From Acanthaster planci (taxonomy: Eukaryota; Echinodermata; Asteroidea; Valvatida; Acanthasteridae), in NCBI RefSeq assembly GCF_001949145.1, contig NW_019091357.1, positions 2,490,951 to 2,551,426 on the forward strand: a stretch of 60,476 nucleotides of DNA. Direction: 5' to 3'. Of this stretch, positions 34,101-46,700 are shown piece after piece. Both the position numbers and the translations under genes were made by a program. Positions within the stretch are counted from its first letter, which is position 1, and every line of letters begins with the position of its first letter. The notes beneath the pieces were generated by a model, which did no database searches, was not told where the DNA came from, and saw nothing but the letters and a program-made list of their open reading frames with translations.

Positions 34101-36206
34101 ATGCTTTATTGGACGCTCTATCAGCAATAGGCTTGAAGTTCCAGTAAGTAGTTGAAGTAAAACTGGTCCATGTTTACAACGTATGACGGGAGTATTACAT
34201 TTCAGATAAGGGAAGCCACACTCAACCTTGACACAGTAGTTGTGAATGGTAATTGCCGTGCTTGTAGCGCATACCAAAATAATTTTCAGTAGATACCGGT
34301 AAAAAGTGTAGATATGCTAGTTTTCTTCCATGAAGCGTTAATAAAACTGCGTTCAAATCAAAGACATAATGGAGTGCACTGGAAGTTGCATCGACCTTCT
34401 CGAATTACGCGAGCTGTTAGGATTTAAAAAAAAAATGCTCGCGCTGGCTGGATGTAACGCGAGCGACCAACCTGGCTTCATGTTGTCGAAGGGGTAGTTG
34501 GCCAGGAGGGCGCCCCCATGCAGGTTCGCGGAAAGAACGAACTGATAGTTCTGCACCCAATCGATGATCGCCTTGGTCTCCGGCTGTAAAACGAGGGCGT
34601 CGTCCGGCTCAAAATAGTCTGGGAAATTACGATTCAGATCGATTCCGTTGTCATTGTACCTGATCACAGGAAGAGAAAAATCAAAGGAAGCAATCGGAAA
34701 TGTCAACTAAAACTGACAGCAATCTCAGTTGATGGGTAAGCATTTTGGCACAAGTTGCCTGAGAGGGCGATAAACTTGATTTATTTTGGAACTGAAACCA
34801 GACAAACATGTACGGTGCTGCAAGATCATCGTCTATTGTACATTGGATTGATTAGTCATCACTAATTCATTTTTCATCCTATTAATCACTCTTGATCATG
34901 CATCAAGGGATGGCGCTGGTCACCACATTTTAGCGATGATGTATTCGTGTCACACACTGAAGACGATAATCGCACCTGCCCTGGACGCCGGTGCAATCGC
35001 CTTCCACGGACACCTCAAATCCATCTGGGTTCATGGAGGGCAACACGTGAACTCTCGTGTGATCCAGGAGTTGCTTGACGTCAGAGTCGGTGTTGTAATT
35101 CACCAGGAGGTATTCGATCAACTGAAGCAAGAGCTCCCGGCCAACGACCTGTTTGGAAGAATTTCAAAACATCGGAAATGGACCGACGCCATATGGGCTT
35201 CAAAATTTAAACTTTTGTTAAGGCTACCGATTAACGCACGTACACTATTGCAATGTGACATTTGTACTGCTTCATTAGGGATCATATGCAATATGCAATT
35301 CAATCTATGTTGATTTACTAGGATTTACGGTCCCCGAATACCACATTTGTGATCTTGGAGTTTGCGTTTTCTCGTGATGTTCTCTTTAGCGATCAAAGTT
35401 CGGATTGTCTCACGAAAACGAGTCTTGCGAAATGCACCTACCAACTGACCGTGAACCAAAAATCATTCTGAAAGTACCTCGTTGCCATGCATATTGCCAA
35501 CATATTTGACATCAGGCCGCATTGGGACGATCTGGTCCGGTTTGCTGCCGGAAATGGCGATTACCCATAGTTCTCGACCTGAAAAGATACCGGTAGCCAA
35601 TAACATTCATTCTTGAGTGCATCACGCGCGTTTTAATACCTACAGTCACCCTCGACGATGTTTGTGTGGGTGGCGTGTAAGTTCTCGTGTCCGCGAGCAG
35701 CCCTTCGCTTTCCTGTAATCTCTGCTTAGAAATTTGGAGCGTGGTATAAGTCTGGAGGACCCAAAGATCTCTTTAGGCACTTCTTCAAGCCCCGCTCGAA
35801 ACTTTCAACACCGGAATAAGGCATTTCAACACCGGAATAAGGCCTTCCAACACTGGGATAAGGCCTTTCAACACCGGAGTAAGGCCGTTCAACACCGGGA
35901 TAAGGCCTTCAACACAGGGAAAAGGCATTTCAATATGCCCCGGATTACCGGAGTTTTGCGCCGTGTCTTTACAGCGTGCTTCGAAAGCCCTAGTCCCACA
36001 CCATGTCGTGTACTGCATTACTTCATCAACTCACCTTGCGTCGATTTGCCGATGCTGTAGAGATGGGTCATGCTCGGATGGCTGTCCGCCAGCGACTTCA
36101 TCAGCGACGTCAACTGGTCATAGTTGTGATATTCGTGTCCGATTTGCGGCAACGCAAAACTGAACGGGACGAGGACCAGCGTAAACAGAAGGCAGACGGA
36201 GGCCAT
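31177..36206 (-). CDS. GPI-anchored carboxypeptidase M-like (M14B metallocarboxypeptidase)
   Basis: Exons: 36035-36206, 35478-35578, 34976-35148, 34472-34659, 33756-33947, 32619-32771, about 31966-32137 and 31177-31353, giving about 442 residues, as in carboxypeptidase M. A signal peptide ([18 protein letters not shown]) precedes HEYHNYDQL. Zinc ligands are His88 and Glu91 in MHGNE and His196 in NLHGG. Substrate Arg159 is in DLNRNFPD, Tyr283 in DYNY, and the catalytic Glu294 in TLE. A transthyretin-like domain follows ([25 protein letters not shown]). The C-terminus is a hydrophobic GPI signal ([19 protein letters not shown]). It would remove C-terminal Arg or Lys from peptides at the cell surface. 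An in-frame ATG at 36239 is an alternative start. The transthyretin exon has an apparent one-base deletion near 32104-32107, and its donor is unresolved. Normal splicing would end translation early, so it is a sequence error, an unusual allele or a recent pseudogene. Confidence 0.9.
31966..32137 (-). CDS. Transthyretin-like exon of the carboxypeptidase, frame broken
   Basis: The exon opens in frame as [12 protein letters not shown] and then meets a TAG. Shifting by one base at a run of four G restores [12 protein letters not shown] through [17 protein letters not shown]. Candidate donors GTGCAT (31974-31979) and GTAATT do not give the phase 0 required by the last exon. GTGGCT (31960-31965) does, but is weak. 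The end given is tentative. Confidence 0.6.
32200..32290 (+). repeat. AAC/CCAACA low-complexity run
   Basis: Repeated AACAAAC and CCAACA units, plus strand, in the intron between carboxypeptidase exons 6 and 7. In the gene's sense it is a T/G-rich tract. Confidence 0.7.
33273..33636. mobile_element. Palindromic MITE family 1, copy d
   Basis: Left end AATAAGCCACTTGCGAGTT, right end AACTCGCAAATGGCTTATT, with the same inner CGTGATTCGGGGCAAGC inverted pair as copy c. It is 364 bases and sits in carboxypeptidase intron 5. Confidence 0.8.
35803..35937. repeat. 21-base minisatellite in carboxypeptidase intron 1
   Basis: About six units of AATAAGGCCTTTCAACACCGG with a few substitutions. The unit length is a multiple of three, so it stays open in several frames: HRNKAFQ-type repeats on the plus strand and GLIPVL-type repeats on the minus strand. 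Confidence 0.85.
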
Positions 36207-36239
36207 ATCGCACCGAGGAAGTACCGTTCGGGAGGGCAT

Positions 36240-39200
36240 ATTAACCGGCGAATGAACGGCGTAAGCTACCCGGATGGCCGGTCATGCGTAGCAGTGCCGG
36301 CCCCGTGACCGTCACAGCAAATACAAGCAAACTGTACATGCCACTTGATGTTTGTAAAATGACGTCTTGACAATAGCGCACTTCACAGCATGAGTGCAAA
36401 GGTTGACGGTGTGTACACCCAAAAATATCGAGACAAACTCCCGCGCAATATATGGCTTTCATGGAATACTTTGGTCATCATAGCGATACAATATTTGGTT
36501 TTGATCTTAACAGAACAAAGAGCATCATAAACCCGTCCAGGATAAGATTAGGGCGACTTCAACGGCCTAAACAAATCCAACCACGCATAAAGTCTGTAAA
36601 ATTGATATTGAGCAGGCAACAAATGGGATTTTTACGTCATGAAACGTTATTAGCAATAGACCCTCTAAAACTCTTTATATTTCCACGTTTCCATTTTTTT
36701 CATTTCACAAAATCCAAGTTAATTTCATTTTCAGTCATTATTAAGAATAAAAAGTAGGGTTAATGGTGACGACGCCCTTTGCCAAGAAAAACTTAGTCAC
36801 ACGACTACGGTGTGACAAATGTCGGTCTTGGCCAAGGCCCTTACAAACTAGTGCCATGTCCAGCAACTTCTAACGTATCGCTGTCATATGCGCTGTTGGA
36901 ATTATCCGACGACTTGATAGGCTTATAAACCTCTCGTTGTAAGTCATGCCCCTGTGTACCCAAGCTACCCTACGCTGATTTCGAGCAAACAGAAAGATGA
37001 CCTGTTTGTTTCTGGTCACCTGTTGTCCGATTCAAGCTGATGGAGCATTCTCGTGTTGGTTTCTACTGGACACGTCCACTTCACCAAGGTGCGTGGGATG
37101 ACGGCGCGTGAGCACACACGGTTGGGGAGTTGTTCACAAGGTGACCTCGTTTGGGATGCTATGCCATTTTTGTGTTCTCCGTAACCCGCCAAAATATTTT
37201 CCAAGGTGGGCAACTTTTGGAGGGAAAGTCTGCCTTCTCTTGGCCCCTACAACTGCGCGGGATGCAGCACTGTGCCATCTCAACCATGCGCACCCCACTA
37301 CTGATGGCATATCATGTCTGGGACTTTTACAGACACGGGCAATTTCCGTTCGGCTTCAGACCACACTTTGAGGCCCGTTCGCGACAGAAGTCGGACTTGT
37401 CCGAAACAAGACGAAACACCCCCTGGCGCTTAGAGCTACGGCTGACAAAGGTTCCGTTCGCGACAGCAGCCCCAGAACTCCCCTTGGGAAGAGGCGTCGT
37501 CGTGAAGGGGAGGGAAAGGAATTTTCAGACGTTGCTGGGAGGTCCCCCCTGCTCCTGCTTAATCCTACCCCCCCCAGGGTGTATGTAAAAATCATAATAT
37601 TGAAATGGGAGGATTGAGGACAATAAGGGTTAGGGAATAACAACGCAACAAGTCCCGCTTTAATTCTGCGCAATATGAAGCGCACTGTAAATCTACAAAT
37701 GTTCAGGTTTATCGTTCAGGTTCATGTTTATTGCACTAAAACACTCGAAAAGTCTTCCACAAAATACTACAGCCATCGTTAAATTAATGGGCATATTGCT
37801 CTTCGATACCAGTTGAACAACTGATCGATCACTAGTCAAGCACAAATGTAAATACAATTGAACAAACAACAATTACTTTTTAGGAAAGGAAAACTAATTA
37901 GTCACTTCTCTCCGTAAGTTACAAATTGCTAAATTAAAACAAATAAAAGGAATAACCATTGCGGATAATGTGATTCCAATTGCACAAGATCTATATTAAG
38001 TACATTCGTGAGTGACTCTACCAAGACTGTGGTCGAGATCTTGACCATGACCTGGGAAAGAACAGCCGCAGGTAGACTAAAAGCTCTCTTGAGCGGATCG
38101 AATGAGGTCGTTCTGTTATAGCGCGAAATAATGAACTCAACGAAATCTGGACTCAATGGTTTGCATTATTTGCACTGCCCATGCCTTGGGGACAAGGTTA
38201 GATTAAGGACGGCTCACACTAAAGGACAGAATACAAAAAAAAACGCCACAGAGGACAGATTTCAAAGGGGTCAACTTTTTTTGTGACACCACACCCGAGT
38301 TGCTCAACTAAGATCTAACTTGCTCTTCGAATTCCATTTTTAAAAGGTGCTAAAAAGTCACCAGTCTGAGTCCAGACTCCATCAAGACTTCGATTTGAGA
38401 ACAAAAAGTCTGGGATGGACCCTAGGCTTTAGTTAGGCCCGGTGTACAATAAGATTTGGACGTGGTGAAAAAAGGGGCTCACAGACCGTGAGGCACATGA
38501 CTTCACAGGCTGGAAGTCCACAAGAAAAGGGACAGAGTTAATGAGAGTTGACATTTCATATGACACCATGTTATTTAGGCTTTCTTCAAGTCTTGCACTG
38601 AAGACAGCTCTGAGTCTCCGACTGCAACACTGCTCACGGACAGTAACTACTTAATAAAATGTAACTAACACTGGCAGAAAGTGACAAGTGCAAATCAACC
38701 GAAATAATTACTAAGTTAATTTCCGCATTTGGCCAAAAACTGAAACTTTTCTTTAGTGCATTCTTTTAAACTGTCGGCTTTCATTTTCGAAAATCTTGAG
38801 ATTGTGAAAATATGGTTTTCATTTGTCAGGGAAGGGAAAGTGCAGTGCGGGGTCACGTTAAGTGCAACCAAAGTCTTCGACGGAGCCTGATTACACGATG
38901 ACATACACGGATGTTAAAAACCTACTCTCCGGCAGAATGATGGTTACATAGCTACAATGCAACCTACAAAATAAATAGCAGTACAAAATGGTATCAAATG
39001 CGCTTCTTGGTACGACAAACTTCAAACCGTTACGGAATTGCACGGTACGTTTGGCAACTAACACAATAAATTAAGTACAAAATTTGGAATTACAAATTCA
39101 ACTGATCGTTAAATAACTGAAAGATACAATGGTTGTTGGCAAGAAATTAAAGCTTAGGGCAAGTCATGAATGCCAAGCCTCTCACAATGCGCCCACAAAG

Positions 39201-40501
39201 TAGGAGTTCGTGTGCACATTTCATGCACATCACAATCACTTGAAGACCTTCTGAGTTTACTTTCAAAAAGCTTGACCCATATAAATGCTCAACAAATATA
39301 TAAATGAATTCTATAATTACTCCTAAAGTTACCAGATGATGACATCTACAACAATGAAACCTGCTTTGATCTCTTTTGGCAAGTACGCATTTCAAAACAA
39401 GCTCATAATAACTTCTCTCTCCGGTAAAAACCGCTGGCAGTGACTTGGGTAATGAATCTTGCTCTTGTGGAGTTTGTTTTCATGTCGGAACGCAGTACTG
39501 ATGTGAGTAATGCGTTTGAACCAATCATAAACCAATTTAGTTTCATCTGTAACCCTCCCGTTCTATTCTTTCACGCTCTCCCGTTCATTCGCTGGCTCCC
39601 AGCCGGCCTAAACTACTCCCTTTGCTGGAATGCCTTCCTTCTCTATCTTACTGTAAACTGTCGCACCAAAAGTCGGAGGTGAAAGCTCTGCAACGGCCCT
39701 CAATGGCTCTCCGGCAATATCACAAAAGCAGGAGGGTTAAACGCCAACAAAATGTCAAGATTTTAGACGCCGGGCTACTGTGCCACAGTAAGACTTTTCT
39801 CACCTTGACACGTAAGGTGCGCGATCAAATCAACACATATTCTCCGTTAACATTCTCCAATCCACTCAACGACTCACCGCTCTACCCTGTCAACCCGAAT
39901 ACATTTTTTTTTGTATAAATGAATAAAATTTACATTCAAAAGACAAGTAGTTGAGCTATGAGGAGTGACTGACAGCACAGTGTACGACCGCTTGTCTCCA
40001 AGAAAGGACTTTTCACTGGTCGATGTGCTACCTACATTACCCTGTAGTTCCCCATCTACCTTTAACTGGGCCTGTTTGTTTCACCACGGATACGGATCGC
40101 GATCAGTAATCTGTCACTGGTTCACTGACACCAGAACCTGCCTAATGGATAGCGCGAACCGGCTTGGGATCACTGATTGAGATCCAGATCCCTATGAAGC
40201 AAACAGGCCCTAAGTTCCAGGAGGTATGACGTCTCTGAATACTTTTTTCATAATTTGGTTTAAGGATTATGGACCTCACCGAATCAATGATCTGTTTGTG
40301 GCTCCGCTGTCTAGGTTCAGCAACTATTTTGCACTTTGTACGAAAATCCAAGTGCAAACTTTTCACATTTAAAAAAGCCACCCAAAAGAGACCACCTGCC
40401 TTGTAATCTATTCGGAGCCTTGGAAAACAGTCGGCGCTTACCTAACTTCTGAACTTACCGTTCCTTGGAGTTGGTCCCTGACTGATGTGCCGCAGCAGGG
40501 T
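36240..40501. other. Between alpha2delta stop and carboxypeptidase start; probable alpha2delta 3' untranslated region
   Basis: No coding exon is seen. The carboxypeptidase promoter should lie just above 36206-36239, and the alpha2delta 3' untranslated region below 40502. Confidence 0.45.
37727..37732 (-). terminator. Candidate poly(A) signal, alpha2delta gene
   Basis: TTTATT on the plus strand reads GCAATAAACATG on the minus strand. It would give a 3' untranslated region of about 2.8 kb. No closer canonical hexamer was noticed. Confidence 0.3.
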
Positions 40502-40715
40502 CTAGGGTGCCAGGAGGCAAATGGACCCCAAGCCAAGGAGAAGCGACAGACTCCAAGCTGATTGGCCCCCGGCGGGCGCTGCGGTGTTGTAAGTACAGTT
40601 GGTGATCTCGTAGTTGGTCGGGACTGGGCAGCGGTTCAGACTGGCCAACGAGGCCGAGACGTCCTCGTGGGCGCAGGTGCCGTTGATGATGCGGAAGGCG
40701 CCGGTTGCAGATACT
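40502..40715 (-). CDS. CACNA2D: Last alpha2delta exon with GPI-type C-terminus
   Basis: It encodes FRIINGTCAHEDVSAS, NRCPVPTNYEITNCTYN and then AAPAGGQSAW plus a Leu/Gly-rich hydrophobic end (SLSLLLGLGSICLLAP) directly before TAG. A small-residue omega-site region before a hydrophobic tail fits GPI addition. Confidence 0.85.
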
Positions 40716-43700
40716 CTGCAGGGGATAAGACGCAAAAACCAAAGTAAATGAAGACACATGCTTGCTATGATTTGACGGAGAAAACACAGAAATACTTTTT
40801 GAGTTTGGAGACGGATGCCAAGACACAAGCCAAATGTGTAATCAGGGAAAACAATTAACCGTGAGGTTTTCTGAAAAAGGACCTTGATGATTCATCAGCA
40901 ATAGTTCTGACGATTATTCTTTCTGCAACACTTGTAAATAACAACAAACAAGTAAATAACAGATATTAAGTTTGCTCACTGATGCTGTTCTCGCCTCAAT
41001 TTGAGGCATATTTCTCCAATTAGCCAACTTTTCCCTGACTGGTTTCCATGATTCACAGGCGCCCAGCAGATGCCTGTTAACAGGCAACAATACCAACCTG
41101 TTGGTGATGCGACAGTTGAAGTTAAAGAACAGACTCTCTCTGTAATTCCTCCAGTTCTCGACCACGAGGAGGAAAAGGTTGGTCTTGGGGAGAGCCGTCA
41201 CGTAGTAGAAACCGGACTTGCAGGCACCGGAAATGTTCCCGATGATCATGCCGCTTGGCTCTGGCAAAAGAAGGAAATGAATTGAGGATCAATTTTTCAG
41301 AATGAAGTCTTGCTTTTCACACTCCGCAGTGTGAAACGTTGCCACTGTACTCACCGAGGACCGAGCTGTTGGCCTGGTAACCCACCACATCCTGGATACA
41401 GCCAAACTTGTTGGAGAAGCTGGGAATGGGTCCCCTGTTCTTGTAGTAATCGTCAAGCTCTCCAGGGGTCTTGGCGATGCCGTTGAGATTCACCTGGAGG
41501 AGAAGTTTGGATCCGACTGATTCAAACTTTGACAAGTCTATCTCTGACTTTTCTTGAGTTGGTGAACTAAGAGGACCTCATAATGTGTGACCGGATCCCA
41601 CAGTATGAGTCTTAAGGCCATTTATTCAAGAACTTCAGTATGCAGCGGAAAGAGCCAATTGGGTTCCCTCTTTTGATGTACCACTCAGTCTAACATCATG
41701 ACGACACTATTAAGGCATTAAACGGTGAAAATGTTTAGGGGTTCCCACTGATTTCAGGGGTCCAAGATTCTTTTCAAGACATCAAGCGTGACGATGGGCA
41801 ACCTAAGACCCATTTGCATCGTTGGGGTTGAGCGAGCATACTACTGTCAACGTCTAGGACGACGACATTTGATGTCCAGATGGACGGATGCGTCCTGTGA
41901 GAGAGAGGTACCATCTTACCCTCGGAGACGAGGAAGAGAGACTGCAGGATCCCTGGAAGTCGATTGTCTCTGTTCGCACAAAGAAGCGGTGTTTGTAGAT
42001 CAGCTCCCGCATGATCTCTCCCTCCTTCTTGCCCAGGGAGACCCGGTTGTACTTGGCCGTGTCCAGGTCGCTGATGTGGATGAACTCGGGGTCTATCACG
42101 ATGTTGGCGGAGTTGTCGAAGAGGTAGCACCTGCAACAAGAGAGGTGGACGGCCGGGTATAACTGACGGCCAAGCTTACGTCAGAGGAATCCCGTTGATC
42201 AAGCACATTTTTAACATCCTTGTCAATGGATTCCGATCTTCATTTCCAACCCTGGGTGGGAGCTGTTTCGTTTGGGGGTCATGTCGTCACCGTCGCCACA
42301 AAGTGACGCTAATATGGCTTTTGAGGAAAAACAGGTTTTCGAGACAATCGCCAGAGAAGTCTTTCCTTAATAAAAACTTACCAAAATAAGTATTTTGTGA
42401 CAACTTTGTGCAACAAAAATCCCTTAAATGATTCTTTGATGTCTGATCGTTCACTTAACCCGAGTAACTGGTAGGAAAACAGGGGTTAATTAGCAAAGGT
42501 TAACGTCATTTCGTGAAAATGAAAATTATGTTTTTATACATGGACGTCCTTCTGATTGATGTATCATGATCACAGGGAAGGCGATCGTGTCCTTACGCCC
42601 GCACAACTGTGAATGTAACAAAGCTGACGTCACTTCGTGAAAACGAAAATCCCAGATGACCTACTTTTCAGCCGTTTCTTTGCAATAAGTTTTATCCATG
42701 TTCAAAGGACGTTAAGCAGTGCGTCTGTTAGTGAAAATGCAAAATGCTGTTTCCAAGATGTTTGACTTCGGCAGCATGAATGTAACTATGACATTAATGA
42801 TGTTTTGTTTCTGGGAGCACGTCAAAATGGTAAAGCATGATATTGTAAAAGACAAAGAGAATATTGAAAACAATTGGAAATCGACAAAAATTCATTTTGG
42901 GACATTAAGCTTCACTCCATGAGAACGTTGATGATGTGTGCGGATCCAACGTTTAAAATGTGACAGCACGGATAGTGGATAAAATAAAACTGACTTATAA
43001 GGTGGCACGTATCCTTGTCAAAGAACAAAGCGTTGAGTTTCCATCTACAGATCTGTCCACATGGGGCAATTGGATGTAGGTTCCTGAGACACGTTGTGCG
43101 CTCCGTGGAGCTAGTTGCAACAGGATAAATTCATGACAGGAAACCTCGTTTGGTTCTGTCAACACGGCCGCGGGTTGCTTGAGTTAAGTGTCTGGCAGCC
43201 GATCTAGTCTGCCGAACGGCGGAAAACAGAAAGCAAAACGGTGAGGTGTGGAAACCTCAATAGGGTCAGGGTCTCGTGGACAAGAGGGGACTGGAGTGGA
43301 CAACGTGACGTGTTGTACCTCGTCATGCAATCTGGTAACCCGTCGGGGCATGGGTAGGTGTCCAGGCAGGACAGCGGCATGTCGACGTCCTGCATGATCT
43401 CAAACACGTTGTTGTGGAAGTCGTTGTACAGGATGTCCAGCGACGTGACGGCCTCTACCTTCACCGACGCACAGCGCGTCGTGTCCGACAAGTTTCCAGC
43501 CTTGCTCCTATAGCATCGGGCTGGCAACAAAAACACGACGTCTCAATTCAGATCACACCTGACGTAAGTGATCAAAAGAACTATACCTTACACTGCTTCT
43601 TAGAAGCATGGCTACAAGAAACATGCTGGGAAATGTTCGGTGTGGCAGTTGTTCGGGATAACTACTTTTTGCTGGCAAAGCCTAGAGCTGTCTCCTCTTT

Positions 43701-46700
43701 CAAACACATTTCACGCAAAATTACCATGTCGCCTGTGTTGCGATGGCTAGCGCAGTTTGCTTGAATCGGTTCCCATGTGAAATCGCATGTGATATTTACC
43801 TGTCTTTCACTAGTTCCCACGGCTTAAAACATAACATTGAGAATGGCCGGGAGCCAGTCTGTAGCTCACTCCCAAACATTGCGCATGTCTTTATGCAACA
43901 CCATAAGGAAAAAGTCAGACAAAGTTTAGAAATGACCAGCCTGCTCAACATCACTGATGACGACTCTTCTAAATATAGTCCCAAAAACCAATATTTTGTT
44001 GTGAATGTTTATTTTCTGCTTAAATGCATTTATTTTAAGATCCAAATGCACAGTCTTTGTGGCTTTGTAAGTTTTTCCAAGAGAAACGGACAGTTTGGAA
44101 GGTATCTGAATTGTTGCCAAGAAATAAAGTTCCCTTCCTCACCGGAAATGCAGTCAGCGTCGGTGCTGCATTTGCAGCCGCCTGGCTTCTTGCCGTCCAG
44201 CTGGTTGCAATGTGCCTCGTCCACCGACGGCATCCCCTCGAAGACGGCTTGCGAGACGCTGATGATCTTGCCCACGCCAGCTGAGTCCATGTAGGCAGTG
44301 GAGATGGATGTCTTGTCCGAGTTGGTGATCACGCGGTGGTACCACGGCCGCCTGATAATGAAGACAACCAACGTGTCAATTTTTTTTTGGGGGGGGGGAC
44401 TCTGGGATTTCGAGATGATAAAAATTACCTAAACTTTTCCATGGCCAAATTATTGAGAACTTACTGAATTAAAGGTCTCTTTAGAAGTGTGGATTAAACA
44501 AAGCCAAGTGACAGTTTTGACTCGGTGTTCTTATCTGCCTTGAGTTGAAGCGCACCCTCACTGGTGAAAGAAAGACTGACTAGTGCCATGTTTTCCAACC
44601 GGTTTCTTGCAAGCTTTCGCCATGCATGCCAAGACCATACATTCAAGAACAATTTCGTTGCACGCACTCGGCGTGCCCCGAGTCAACAAACACGCATTAA
44701 TTTGAGCGCCTATGGGGGTGACTTCCTACCAAAGGACTGTCAATTTCATTTAAAAACCTACCCTCTTTAGTTCCCACTCTGAGCTTTAGGATGACAACAT
44801 TCCACCGTATTTCCACGGCCAAATTATGCAAACCAACGACTTTCTCCATCAAAATGACGAACACAAGAATATCAAAGTCTCCTGAGAACTGAAAAATCAA
44901 CAACCACACCATCTAACAGTTTAGTTGGTCTTACTTGGTGGGGTCGTAGTATCTCTTGGACCGATGACCCGGGTAAGTCCGGAAGACCCCGCTGCGACAT
45001 CCGATGTAGGTCCACTTCACGTCCTTCAGCATCTTCTTGTTGCGACTTCGCCAGATCTTCTCAATTTGGGACGTGATGAGAACGTCCGCTCTGCACAGCA
45101 AAAGATCCAATTCCACGAGGTCACACTCCAATTTCAAAATGTCTTTGGCAAGTTTCGGCGCCTGTAGGGTGCACGTTTGCACTGGGTTCTCTTCAGGCCA
45201 TCATCTCATAAATGAATACCTTGGTCTTAAAAGCCTGGTTTTTATACCATTGTGACCACCTGTAGTTGGGAACTTATTTCACTGCAGAAAACTGTTTCCG
45301 ACTCCCAAATCTGCACTGGCTCTTTCAAAAGTGACCAAAGAGTCACTGTTCAGTGACTGTTCAGCTCAAAGTTAGCTCGATCCCAGCTCTGATTTTCAAC
45401 AAGCTGCTTCTCTTCAAAACTGGTTGCAATCCCTCTGCATCATCTATTGAACGATGGACGGAGCACACTCTCTAAAAACGTCGAGTCCAGAGACCACCGG
45501 ATCTCTTCGAAACTTATCTAGAGATCTACGGTGTGCTACCGTACATCTTCGTCTCGTCACCAGCACCGGCCTTCTTTCTGCCCAGCAAACCCCCTTTTGT
45601 CCAATCTCACCTGATGCCTCGGTGGAACTTGTTCTTCTTGTCCTCCTTGGGGCAGCCCAGGTCCGGCTCGTAGCTGTTGATGAACTTGTGGGCGGCCACC
45701 GTCTTGGCTGCCAGGTCGTCGTCCACCAGGTAGAGGTTGGGGTCGCAGTAGCAGCGGGGGGCCAGGAAGAAGCTGGAGTAGAGGTAGGAGACGCGCAGGT
45801 CGGGGTACTTGGGCTCGTTATAGAACACCTGCATCTTTTCAAATTCACCTGCGTTAAAAGCAAATAATAAACAAATAAAAACAACAACAGCAAAACCAAA
45901 ACGAACTCCCGGTCAGAAATTTCCAAAGACTGAAAACAAGACATTTATTTATTCTGCTGGTATGGGAACATCCAGTAATGTAACTAGGATGAAATTTTTT
46001 TGAGGGATAGGCGTTGTTCCCAATGTATTCCAAGTAGGAACAGTGAATGAATGGAACAACTGATCTTCTTGAAACCTTCTATGGTGCTTCTTCAGGGAGT
46101 CAGCGTTCACCTCAGGGTTATCACTACAATCGCTGAAGGTGCGTCTTTCCAGGAGATGGTCATTTTTAAACAATGGAAAGGATGAGAAAAGAAAATTTTG
46201 CAAACTGATGGGATTCAATGATGGCCAGGTCCCTGAGGGGTGGTGGGAAAATTGTGGAAAAAAACAGATGCCCAAGTAAACTGTCGAAACATTATTAACC
46301 CTAACTCCCTAGGGTGTGTGCAAAATCATATCAAAATTGGAGGATTCAGGACTGTTGGGGTTAACGAGCCCCATGACCCATGCTGTGCTGGCTTCCGGGA
46401 CGAGAATAAAGCAAGAAAGGACAAGGGAAACTACCTGGGAGCTCTGCTCTGCCAAGGGTGCTGTTGTATTCTTTCAGGAGGTTGAAGTAGCTGGTCGGTT
46501 GGAGGTGCGATCGGTCTTTGGGCTCCTGGGCTCGCCGGAAAATCTGGAGAACGAGTCGAGATGGGTGTTTTTTGTGGACTTGTGCCTCTTACTGATATTT
46601 CCAAAGATGGATTGTTTGACATGACGTATTCAGAGAAGCACCGGTTCTCAATTGGGATCATGCATTGTCCCATTTAGGAATGGCCAATATGGGGAGTTAA

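Noticed and set aside
45444-45944. Minus-strand open frame of 166 codons rich in Thr, Pro and Ser over alpha2delta exon 14
   Set aside because: It is the shifted frame of the real exon. The other frame gives APRCYCDPNLYLVDDDL, which fits the alpha2delta family and the exon phases.
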